A stretch of DNA of 64,000 nt from contig NC_063436.1 in NCBI RefSeq assembly GCF_020379485.1, positions 14,525,389 through 14,589,388 on the forward strand, given 5' to 3'. Shown one piece after another: positions 36,101-46,362 of the stretch. The stretch's first letter is position 1. Each line of letters opens with the position of its first letter. Source of the DNA: Brassica napus. Its lineage: Eukaryota; Streptophyta; Magnoliopsida; Brassicales; Brassicaceae. The position numbers and the translations under genes are program-made. Under the pieces are notes generated by a model. That model searched no databases. It saw nothing but the letters and a program-made list of their open reading frames with translations, and had not been told where the DNA came from.

Positions 36101-36599
36101 AAGTGTGTAGCAAGTCCAATGTGACCTTTAGTGTAATTAGAAACTGGAAAAGTGTCTGAGAGAGTAAATATTTCCTAAGATAAATGCTTCTTAAATAAGA
36201 GAAAACAAAATAAATAAAACACCATCAAAGTCTATCAACTTGACCTACAATTTGTTTAGCATCATTACTAGGCCGCCCTGGGATAAGGCACTTAAAAGGC
36301 TGGCACATGTATATTACTCAACATTATATGTGTATGATTTGTAGACAAATAAATGAACATCATAAAGAGTTTTACAAGAGATCTTGTTGAATTAAAATAA
36401 TTGAAGATCAGCCTGACCAAAAAGTAAATAAATATCAAATTAACTTGAGCCTGGCAAAAAAAACAGAGCATGTTGAATTAAGTAATTGAATCTCAGTCTG
36501 ACAAACAGCACGCAGTTTTCATCTCCCCGGAAAAAACAGCAGGGCTGGCAAATCACAGATGATCTCAAAATGGTCCTAATGGAGAATTAGAAAGCTACA
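36101..36599. other. Spacer before LIF2, unassigned
   Basis: No gene, RNA or bounded repeat is recognised. Confidence 0.3.
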
Positions 36600-36622
36600 G
36601 GCCCAACAAAACTAAATGGGCC
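36600..36622 (+). promoter_or_regulatory. Paired site-II motifs upstream of LIF2
   Basis: GGCCCA at 36600-36605 and TGGGCC at 36617-36622 form an inverted pair upstream of the likely LIF2 transcription start. Such TCP-binding site-II pairs mark promoters of genes active in dividing plant cells. A probable 5'-UTR intron follows (donor GTGAGT near 36951). Confidence 0.5.
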
Positions 36623-37283
36623 TGAAAAGCGTTTTCTCAGGAAAGGGTCTCTTCCCCAGCGGGCGATAGAAGTAAATGCAGCCGACGAGCTCGAGTAACA
36701 GTTATCGTCGGAGCAAAATCCCCAGAAATACACAAATTTCTCGAATTATCCGATTCGAAACACAAAACACAAAAGCGAGTCTGGTATGCCGAGAAAATTC
36801 TCCATTTCATCTTTTCATATACATATGTTTTGGTTGTTTCATAGATCTCTCTCATATTCTTCGATCTTGTTCCCTCCCTAAATATAAAACAAAGTTTCTG
36901 ACCCTATTACAAAAAGTTCAGATTTTTGCTTAATTTCTGAGCTGATCTGGTGAGTAATTTGCTTCTGGGTCTCGATTATATTTGGTTTCCGTTGATGGGT
37001 TTTCGTTTTCTGGGAAAATGTGTGAGTCACGATATTGATTTTGATTTGGTGCTTCGGGTACAAAGTTTACTGCTTTGTAACATTTGGGCTTCTAAGGGAA
37101 ACTGGATCTTGGAATCAAAGTTTTGATCTTTGTTGCATTCACTAAACACTTGTTTGATAACAGCAATGGACTTATGTTCTGCTCTATCTACTTAACATCA
37201 AACACTCTTGATCACCTGAGCTTCCTTAATAGTTTTTTAAGTATGGTTATTGGATGACCAGATATCATTTGCAAGAAACCTCA

Positions 37284-39264
37284 ATGTCAGACGCTCCAGA
37301 TGTTGATGACCGTGTGGATTACGAGGATGGTAGCTCCAGTGAGATGGAGGAGGAGGAACATGTAGAAGAGTATGAAGAGGAAGAAGACGATGATGACAAT
37401 CAAGATGTGGATAGGGAAGAAGGTCAGGAGGAGTTAGCTGAAGATGAAGACAACAATATTGATATTGATATTGAGACAGCAGAAGATGAAGAGAAATCAC
37501 CCTCTCCTATTGACGAAGAAAAGGAAGAGTATTCCTTTCTTCTCTCACTTCCTCCTCATGGTTCTGAAGTTTTCATTGGCGGCCTCCCTAGGGATGTTGG
37601 AGAAGAGGACCTGAGGGATCTATGTGAACCAATCGGCGCCATATTTGAGGTTGGAACATCAATAATATTTTGTGTCCTGTTTAGCATGAACCTCTCTGTA
37701 TCCACGGCTGACTTTTAACTTTTCTTCTTATTAGGTGAGACTGATGAAAGATAGGGACTCTGGTGAGAGTAAAGGCTATGCCTTTGTAGGTTTCAAAACC
37801 AAAGACGTTGCACAAAAGGCCATTGAGAAGCTCCACAGTAAAGAGTTTAAGGCAAGCTCGACCGCTTCACTTAGTTTACACTATACTTGTGACTACTTCT
37901 GTTTAAACTTATATAATATTTTTTTTTGTACAGGGGAAGACCATAAGATGCTCCCTTTCTGAAACTAAGAATAGATTGTTTATTGGTAACATCCCAAAAG
38001 GCTGGGATGAGGATGAGTTTAGGAAAGTCATAGAGGAGGTTGGTCCTGGAGTGGAGAATATTGAGCTCATCAAAGTAAGATGATTTAATCAATTTGATTT
38101 CCATATGATGATTTTGTTGAATTCCCTTACTAATTATCTTCTTGGTGGCTGTAGGACCCAACAAATTCCACACGTAACCGTGGTTTTGCATTTGTTATAT
38201 ACTACAACAACGCATGTGCTGATTACTCAAGGCAGAAAATGATAGATTCTAGTTTTAAGCTCGAGGGTAACGCTCCAACTGTGACTTGGGCTGACCCCAA
38301 AAGCTCTCCTGAGACTTCAGCCGCTGCTGCTCAGGTAAACCTTTAAACAGAGTGTTTAATCTCTATCTACCACTTCGTTGACACTCACTCTTTGTGCTCA
38401 GGTGAAAGCTCTTTATGTGAAGAATATTCCAGAGAATACATCAACAGAGCAACTTAAAGAGCTCTTTCAGAGACATGGAGAAGTCACTAAAGTCGTCACA
38501 CCTCCTGGAAAAGGTGGAAAACGTGATTTTGGGTTTGTCCACTATGCTGAAAGGTCTAGTGCTTTGAAGGCTGTCAACGACTCCGAGAGATATGCAATCA
38601 ACGGTAATTTTTTTTATTATTCATCCAGAAGACTGCTACTGAGTAACATGAACCTTTTCTCACAAAAATTGCAAAACTACAGGTCAAGAGTTAGAAGTTG
38701 TGCTTGCTAAACCCCAGGCTGAGAGGAAACATGAGCCTTCTTCTTATGCTTATGGTGCTGCTGCAGCTACTCCTGCTCCCTTTGCTCTTCCCACCTTTGG
38801 TGGTTTTGCTGCGCCTCCTTATGGTGCTATGAGTATTGCCGGTAGTTTTGCTCAGGTATATAAATATGTTTAATGTTTGGTATCTTTTAAGAAGTCATTA
38901 TCAGCAATTTTTGTGTGTGTAAACTTTGGTTTTTAATTTTGGAATTGAGCAGCCAATGATCTATGGAAGAGGAGCAATGCCAACAGGGATGCAAATGGTT
39001 CCAATGCTTCTTCCTGATGGCCGAGTTGGCTATGTTCTGTAAGTCATTTTGTTCTTTTAACCATAATGGGTTCATCCTTCTCTTTGGACTAAACCGATAT
39101 GGGTTTATATGTGATGCAGGCAACAGCCTGGTATGCAGATGGCACCACCACCGCCGAGACCCAGAAGAGTTGACCGGAATAACGGGTCAAGCGGAAGGTC
39201 AGGGAGAGAAAGCAGCCATGATGATGATGGTAACCGAGGAGGCAGAAGGTACCGTCCCTACTAG
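37284..39264 (+). CDS. LIF2: hnRNP Q-like three-RRM protein LIF2
   Basis: Eight coding exons: 37284-37649, 37735-37851, 37934-38074, 38155-38334, 38402-38603, 38683-38855, 38953-39038 and 39120-39264 (469 aa). A Glu/Asp-rich N-terminus (residues 1-80) precedes three RRMs. The first has EVFIGGLPRDVGEEDLRDLC with KGYAFVGF, the second NRLFIGNIPKGW with RGFAFVIYYN, and the third LYVKNIPENTSTEQL with RDFGFVHY. The tail is Gly/Ala/Pro then Arg/Gly rich and ends GGRRYRPY. Arabidopsis LIF2 (At4g00830) binds LHP1 and tunes flowering and stress genes at chromatin. Start taken at MSDAPDVDD; an in-frame ATG 30 bases upstream is less likely. Intron 2 uses a GC donor (AAG/GCAAGC at 37852). Confidence 0.95.
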
Positions 39265-39773
39265 CAGCTCAAAGCTACAGAACAAGAAGCAAGCAAGTAG
39301 ACAGAAGTATTGGGATATGTTTGTAGTTTGTTTGTTTTGAGAACTTTATATAAAAAGAAGCTCTCTCTAATGTGTTATAAACGTGAAATCTAGACCTTAT
39401 TGGTTTCACAAGGAGATTGATGAGGGGGTTAGAGATGAATTATATGATATTATCTCTCTTAAATTATGAGACTTTTTCTCTCTTCTGAATAACGCTCTTC
39501 TCAGTCGCACCCATCAGTTCAAGGGGATAGAATCTGTTAAAAAAGTGAACCCAACCGAGTTTGGTGGAGATTGCACAATGCCATGAGCCCATGACCTTTG
39601 TTTGCTTGTACAAATTGTTCTCATTATAGATCAGTTGAAGAACATAAACTTACAAATGAATCAAATTAATATTCATATCACAACAGTGTAATCTGAATAC
39701 AACAGTTATCTACACAGGAGGGAAAGCTGAGAACTTTTCGACCATGTTCGACTTGATTGATTGTTGTTTCAAT
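39265..39773. other. Convergent 3' flanks of LIF2 and the PAT gene
   Basis: About 500 bases separate two stop codons facing each other; both 3' untranslated regions must lie here. No other feature seen. Confidence 0.5.
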
Positions 39774-41354
39774 TCAAGGAATGATGTCAGAACGAGTTGG
39801 AAACTGAAGGCCTTGAAGTGAAGTTATGCTATGGAGATCATCTTTAGAGTACAAGGGAAGGAGCCAAAATGCCTTCTTCTTCCCAAAAACCTTTACAAGA
39901 AAAGAGTTTTTTTTTAGATCAATTTAACCAAAGAGTCTAAAGGAACAATGAAATCAAAAGGATCACAACAAGACTCACTTGCTCGAAGTTTTTCTTCTTT
40001 CCCAAGTCATATTTCCATCTGACATCTCCGTTTTTCTCATGAACCTTACAAACACGAACCATGATTTAGACAAGAGATTCATATGTTCAAGCTTCTAGAA
40101 GGCGTTGACAGTATAGAGTTACCTCAACTGAAGTAGTATTGGTTGAGAGAAGAGAGAGATGCATGACTACGAAACAGAGAAGGCTGAGAACGAACGCTAA
40201 GTTAAGAACTGCATCAAGGTGATATAGAATCTGTAAGAAACATAACAGACGGAAAATGAGAAAAGCAAAGCTAAACACTTTCTTAGGAAACACTAGAAAT
40301 GCTTAACACACTCACCGAAAGCCAGAACGAGGGAGGCCAGTTTCCCAGGTGAAGAGGAATGCTTTATAGCTTCGCTGAAGAACTTGATGAAACTAGGAAG
40401 CAACACTACAACATCCAACATTGTCTCCAGAAAAGTATACAACTAAAAAATGCAAAAACAGTATTAAAACTCAGCAACATCGAGTAGTAATCCACACAAC
40501 AAATTGAAAGGGGTTTTTTTAATACCAGAAAGAGAAGGAAAAACTTGTAATTTCGAGCTCCAACACAATTAACAATCCAAACACAGTGATGATCCATCTT
40601 CAGAACACATCTTTGACCTGCATAAGAACACACAAAGCTTTCGTTATATAATACTATCACCCATACATTTAGCATAAGCACTAGTGTTCGTATAGGCGGC
40701 GCCTAGTCAGCAAATCGGACCTAAAGGAAACAATTGTTTTTTAATAGACGCTAAAAAATCGGTCTAGAGATTTCTTTGAACATTGAGCATAAGCAAATCA
40801 GATTTCTTCTTACAGACAGAACAGTGATGGCAACGAGGCGGCTTAACATTCCTGCACTTCGGACAGTAACCTATAGAACCAAAAGCTCCTTGGTCTGTGG
40901 AAGTACCAGCCTCCAAACTCTCACCACCCCCATGCTCTCTTCTGAAATGCTCAGGAACAGAACCTGGATCCGTAAAGACAACAGTAAAGTAACTCCACAA
41001 CAACATCACCAGCTGCAAAGTACCAAAGTTAAGACACTTTATAGCAATCAAATGATCTTAAAAGGTTAAGACTTTGACATTTACCAGGAAATGGAAGAGA
41101 GAGATGATTAGGCATGCGAGAGCTGAGAGACCTCTATTGCTGCTTTCGATTAAGATCGGCCACCATGTGTTAACTACAACGGCGTAGTAAGAAACGGCGA
41201 CGACGGCGAAGACGAGAAGGATCATGAAGTAGCCGAGGACTTTCAGACCGGAGCAGAACCGGAAAAGGTTCATTTCCAGCCGGGTCAGCGGGATGATTGG
41301 GCCGGGTCTTCGGGTACGAGCCGGGAACAGCCGTCGTAAGATATTCGAAGCCAC
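39774..41354 (-). CDS. DHHC-type protein S-acyltransferase (PAT12-like)
   Basis: Seven exons: 41085-41354, 40814-41012, 40526-40617, 40316-40442, 40123-40208, 39979-40044 and 39774-39890 (318 aa by this model). Two N-terminal helices ([29 protein letters not shown]) are followed by [10 protein letters not shown], the DPG motif. The cysteine-rich domain [18 protein letters not shown] leads, across an intron, to [20 protein letters not shown] with the catalytic DHHC. Two more helices and a TTSVEVHEKNG tail follow. The enzyme transfers palmitate to cysteines of membrane proteins at the Golgi or plasma membrane. Position and sequence match At4g00840. Exon 5 uses the acceptor GATGCAG at 40209, which alone keeps the frame. 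Confidence 0.92.
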
Positions 41355-41569
41355 GGTTAGGAGATTTTATGAGGGATCAGGAGTTTGCTTGGTTCGGAGG
41401 ACAACTGTTGATTCTATCGCCGTCCATGTGAGGTTATCAGACAACTGTCTGAACTACTCATGGTATACATTTTAAATATATTTTCTATGTTGTTATTTAA
41501 TATTTATATGTAACAAAATTCTGTTTGTAAGATCCTTTGATTATAAATTTAAAACTTAGAGATTAAAAA

Positions 41570-41680
41570 CTATGTTACATGGAAACGGAAGCGGGTACGT
41601 GGAAGCGGAAACGTAAAGAAGCGCAGAAGCGAGATTTTTTAAAATATTAGGAAGCGGGTACGTGTTGGAAGCGTATATCC

Positions 41681-41722
<42 letters not shown>

Positions 41723-42244
41723 TTTTAAAAAAATTAGGACTAAAAATTATATGATTTAAATTTGAAATAATGCATTTATTCATTTATAATAATTTTGAAA
41801 TTATTTTATATTAAAACTGTAAAAATACACATAAATGAAGTTTACAAAAAATATTATATTAATTATTTTTAATACTTCATAAATAATTGACACAATATAT
41901 TTCAACTTGTGCTATATCTTTAATAAAAAATCTCAATGCATAAACATAATTTATAGTATTATTTTTAATATTTGTATATTTATAACTCAATATTCATTAC
42001 TATTGATTTTTTTATTTTATATAGATTAAAACTATGGTTTTATATTTTATTGATATACATTGCATTTTTTTTTAAAACGGAAGCGTGATTCCAAAACGGA
42101 ATCGTAAGCTTCCAACAAGTTTTTAAAGAGAATAATTTAGAAACGTTTTGGAAGCGAGATTCCGCAAGCTTCCACAAGGTTCCGATTCCGATTCCGGTTC
42201 CGAAGCAGGAAGCGGACGTCCGATGAAGCTTTCGTGCAACGTAG
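41570..42244. mobile_element. Non-autonomous hAT-like transposon
   Basis: A 675-bp element is flanked by perfect 8-bp repeats ATTAAAAA (41562-41569 and 42245-42252), the hAT duplication length. The left end CTATGTTACATGGAAACG matches the reverse complement of the right end, CTACGTTGCACGAAAGC. Many GGAAGCG/CGGAAGC words line the left subterminal zone and their complements (GCTTCC, GATTCCG) the right. The centre is AT rich, including an AT run at 41689-41719. No transposase is encoded. Confidence 0.8.
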
Positions 42245-42252
42245 ATTAAAAA

Positions 42253-42803
42253 TGGATTAATTTCAACCATTTTAGTTTATTTATAATTATTTTGCTGAGA
42301 TACATGTTAATTTACCCAAAAACTTAAGAATATATAGATATATAAAACATTTAGAATCAACCCAATCCGATACCCCAAACTTTATAGATAATATGGCTTC
42401 AAAACCAAAAAAATCGACCGAAGTAAAGACCCAAATCTGCAGGGCTAGTATCAATGTTAATTTATTTTTAGTACTACCTAGAATGAACTATTTGGATGAA
42501 AGTAACAAAGAATCAACAAGTAGAAAAAGTTCCAAACTAGATAAACCAATAAATATCCCAAAAGAAATATAGCTGCCAAGTCTTGTTGGCTTGATTTCAA
42601 TATTATCGTCAAAATCAACAAACATTACAAAAAAGCAATGCATCTCGAGAAAGCTTTGGACTGAACAATGTGTAATCCAACCAATCATCCCCTCAAATTA
42701 TTACTACAACCCAGCTAGAGAAAGTAGCCAATCCTCAAATCAAAAAAAAATGGTAATATAGAGAGTAAATATCGCAATGAATCAAATCCATAACGAATGA
42801 AAG
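42253..42803. other. OZI1 3' flank, unassigned
   Basis: AT-rich spacer ending in the presumed 3' untranslated region of OZI1. Around 42360-42440 are ACCCAATCCGATACCCC words of the degenerate CCGAA-type repeat. Confidence 0.35.
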
Positions 42804-43126
42804 TTATTCAGGGCGGGACTTGACGATGAAGTTCTGGCGACTGATAGGGTTCATGACGACGGGAGGACCAGCGGTTCTAGGCCATGCTTGGAGCCTCTCT
42901 TCAGTCGCAACCCCCCATGCCTTGTTAGTTATAGTTCCCGGTGTACTCCCTGTGTTTAAAAACAAAACAAATATATCATTAGTAACCACAAGCTTTTCAT
43001 TTTTGGTTATGTCGGAATATAAAACTTGCCTCCGAAGATCTTATCATCAGAAATGACTTTGTCACAGATGTAGGCTACAACAGCAGATCCCGCAAGGGCA
43101 CCCACTATGTACGTGGCTCGTGACAT
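42804..43126 (-). CDS. OZI1: OZI1 / DUF1138 small mitochondrial-associated protein
   Basis: Two coding exons, 43030-43126 and 42804-42949, encode 80 aa. The product starts MSRATYIVGALAGSAVVAYI, a single hydrophobic helix, and contains CDKVISDDKIFGGSTPGT and then NKAWGVATEERLQAWPRTAG and the end IVKSRPE. This is the DUF1138 family; the Arabidopsis member At4g00860 is ozone-induced OZI1, reported with the mitochondrial respiratory machinery. The intron begins with GC, not GT (GGAG/GCAAGT at 43029), and ends CAG. A 5'-UTR intron (about 43138-43495, donor CAG/GTAAAT) precedes the start. Site-II words TGGGCC (43634) and GGCCCA (43654) lie upstream. Confidence 0.9.
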
Positions 43127-43633
43127 TACTTCTTAACCTGAAGTGGTTCATGTAGTAAAAAAACATTACCATCTCATGCATAGTAATAAGACAGAGAGAT
43201 CAAACCTAACCAATCATATAACGCAGACAAAAAAGACTCCGTAACTATAAAAACAATTAAATAAAGGCGGACGATTATTACAAATCACTAAAAAATGTAA
43301 TGGCCGATCTGTGACAATCATTACTACCAACAACGGAGAAGAGACAGATCTATTGTTCGATATCTCGAGGTAAAAGGTTATAGATCTCAAGAAAAAGGAG
43401 CCCAGACGAATAAACAACAACAAATCCATCAGATGGATATCTGAGAGAATCAGTTTAATCGCACCAGAAGCATCGATAAGAGAAGAGCGATTTACCTGAA
43501 TCGATTCACAGACGACGAAGCGAGAGGACAAGGAGATGCGCCGGAGAAAAATCGTTCCCAACTGTTTAGGAAGGAGAAAAACAAATAGCGATTTACAAAC
43601 TTGAAAAAATGACCCAAATGAGGTTTATCGATG

Positions 43634-43659
43634 TGGGCCTTGTATGACTATTAGGCCCA
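43634..43659 (-). promoter_or_regulatory. Paired site-II motifs upstream of OZI1
   Basis: TGGGCC at 43634-43639 and GGCCCA at 43654-43659 lie just upstream of the probable OZI1 leader exon (about 43496-43600). Site-II pairs are common in promoters of nuclear genes for mitochondrial proteins in plants, which fits this gene. Confidence 0.5.
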
Positions 43660-43901
43660 TATAAAACTTTCTAAAGTCCAACAATATAAACTACTAGGTT
43701 TTGTTTTGCAGGCTAAACAGTTCATGCATAACTGGCCAATGTCTAGTTATGGTTTTATTTTCCCCTATTGATCTCATTTCTTGTTTGATATGGTGGCACT
43801 GTAAGGATCATGGATCCCAATTCCCAACATTATCAAGATTTATAGTTTTTCTTTTTTTCTTTATGGTCTATATCAAGATTTAATTAGAGGTTATATCTTA
43901 T

Positions 43902-44141
43902 TACTCTTTCCGTTTCAAAATGGATGATGTTTTGGAAGATTTTTGTTGTTTCATAATAGATGATGTTTTGATATTTTTATGTTATTTTATCTTTATTAAA
44001 AACTGTGTAGTCAATTAGATATTACAGTCATTTATGTAATTGGTTGAATAATTTTCAAATTATATTTTTAAAACTATTTTTTAGTAAAAACTAAAATTTT
44101 TAATTTTTGTGCATTAAGATAAAATGTGAAACGGAGGGAGT
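43902..44141. mobile_element. Stowaway-type MITE
   Basis: It begins TACTCTTTCCGTTTCAAAAT and ends GTGAAACGGAGGGAGT, matching inverted repeats of the (TA)CTCCCTCCGTTTCA Stowaway type. A left TA is present; the right one has decayed to TG. About 240 bp, AT rich, with no coding capacity. Confidence 0.8.
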
Positions 44142-44286
44142 GCTTGTTTTTTGGCCTTAAAAACCTATGCCTAAGAAAACTTCGGTTAGAAACTCATATA
44201 CTAAAAGGTGGTTTACATATATACATGAAAACTCCGGTTTAAAATCTTTATGTCCGTTGAGTTTTCGTTGTATGATTTAGAGCAAC

Positions 44287-46152
44287 TTAGGAACTTTGTG
44301 GTGGTTGTTTAGCCTTGTTGTCTCCGGTTTTCTTTTTTGAATCTTGTTTGAAATCTGCAAGATTTGCAAGTTCATCCACTGCTTCGACCGTTTTTTGAAT
44401 CCTAGCTGCGTTTTCAATCAACAACGAGACCAAAGTGGCAACAGGAAGTACTTCATGTACGCTCATCGGCATGGTTCTGTCTTCATTACTATCTCCTTCT
44501 TCGGGTTTGTTCGTTGCAACTGGAACAGTCTTTAATATTTCTCGAAGCTCATGAACTGCTGTGTTCATATCAAACACCAAGAAGTCCATCTTCGAAGATT
44601 TTCTCGTGTTGTTAATCATTTCTGCTAATTCTCTCAAGATTTTTGAAGAAGCTGAGCTCAGTTTCACACAAGCTTGTCCGAAGTGTTTCTTGACCTGGTC
44701 TGGTACCTGTTGAAAGCAGAAGACATACAAGTGTTAGTTTCACAACAACCACTAATAGTCGAATCTCCAAAATTATTAAAACATATGAAAGTGTTATAAC
44801 CTCTGTTTCATAATTCATGCAGATACTAAGATTCTCAAGGCAATAAGCACATCTCCTCATAGCAGCCCCTATCTTTACATATTGTTGCCATGGATGCCTG
44901 AAGTTAAAGCTTCCATGTGCAGGTTCCCATCTAGCTAGATTCGCCTGAGAGATTTAAAATATAAGAGGCTGCAAAACAAAAAGTGCAAATAAACTTTTCA
45001 TGTTACCATAGATTCCTCTGTTCCCTTAGAGTTTAGTACACATTTGAATCCTTGCAACTTCATGTTAGTTTCTTCATCTTCATTCTCAGAGACGTCTTTC
45101 TTCTTGAAGTACTCTTCTACACGGCCTGCAGTTGTAATGATAGTCAAATGGGAAAGCCAATGAGGGAACCTTGCGTGACAAGTTTTTATTTTCTCATACC
45201 CTTACCGTCTAATGAGTCAGCAAGTTTTATAAAATTACGTTGAACAAGGCGATGAAGCTGAGTTCCTGCCCATATTGGACAGAAGAAGACAGTGATGATA
45301 ATGCAAATAGATGTTCCAATAGCAATAGTTGATACTCTTTCCTGAGCCATATCAACCAGCTTATCTACTCGGTAACCGCCTACTGAGACAAGGCTAAATG
45401 TGAGGATAAAGATCATCGCTCCATAGTCGAATCTGGCTTTGAATGAAGGCACAAACCGCGAATAAGTAGCTGCGAAAGCTGCCAAGAATCAAACCCACAA
45501 AAAAAGAAGTTAATAAAGATTGATTCTTTTTTGGTTACTTGCAAGTCAAGAAAGACTGATTCTTTTTAGGGTTTTGGACAATTACCAAAGAGAAAAACAG
45601 AGCATCCAATGACGAAAATCTCAGCTTTTCCTGATTGATTTGCAACCCAGTGAACAGCAATGCCTAGTGATCCAGCTAATATAGTTGCCACCACTCTGTT
45701 CACACATTTTGAGAATGTTGCTCCTGTTGAACATAGAGGAGAATCATACACATATAAGTCAAATATAATTGCACTCATTAAGTAAGAAGAAGAAAGTTGA
45801 AGTCATACATACCGACATTGGACTCAAAGACGACTACAACAGTCATGATAGCCCACATAGCATTTCCTCCAACTCCATCATACAAAGGTCTCATGTAATA
45901 GAAGATTGAGACTAATGAAAGTGCAAGTCCTACTTTCAGACAATGAACCACTTTTGCCGGATCATCTGCCCCAATCTTCCAGGTCTTCCTCATAAACTTT
46001 GAGAGTCGCTCCAGAATTACCTTCATTACTAAACCCTTTAGCCAAAGAAAGATTCTTATACTAGGTCCTGATTTAGGAACCAATCTCTCGGTTGCTCCAT
46101 TGTCAACATTTATCCTCCACTCTAGGTTCCCTGCTCCTTCTTTTGATGCCAT
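44287..46152 (-). CDS. ALMT10: Aluminium-activated malate transporter family anion channel (ALMT10-like)
   Basis: Six exons, 45813-46152, 45586-45723, 45206-45478, 45007-45125, 44801-44944 and 44287-44706, encode 477 aa. The N-terminal half has about six transmembrane helices, including KVVHCLKVGLALSLVSIFYY, MWAIMTVVVVFE, LAGSLGIAVHW and TIAIGTSICIIITVFFCPIW. The family signatures WAIMTVVVVFE and ARWEPAHGSFNFRHPWQQY (exon 5) are present, as is CAYCLENL. The long C-terminal part is cytosolic and helical. ALMTs are malate- and chloride-permeable channels of the plasma membrane or tonoplast, controlling guard-cell and ion balance. By sequence and position it is the counterpart of At4g00910. Start at MASKEGAGNLEW; longer upstream frame rejected. 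Confidence 0.94.
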
Positions 46153-46327
46153 ATTACTATACCCGAGAACGCGAACCTTAAACTCTAAAGCCAAAAGTCG
46201 GATCAAATAAATGTTTAGGTCAAGAAGTGTTTGGGTTTGTTTGTTGAGCAATGCAATATGGGGTGTTATATATATATAACACGTATTAGTTTCTGTCAAA
46301 GTTCTTTAAACCATTTTAAGTTGTGAA

Positions 46328-46362
<35 letters not shown>

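Noticed and set aside
40682..40770. GGCGGCGCCTAG-containing patch in a PAT-gene intron, considered as a MITE
   Set aside because: No matching second end or target duplication could be found.
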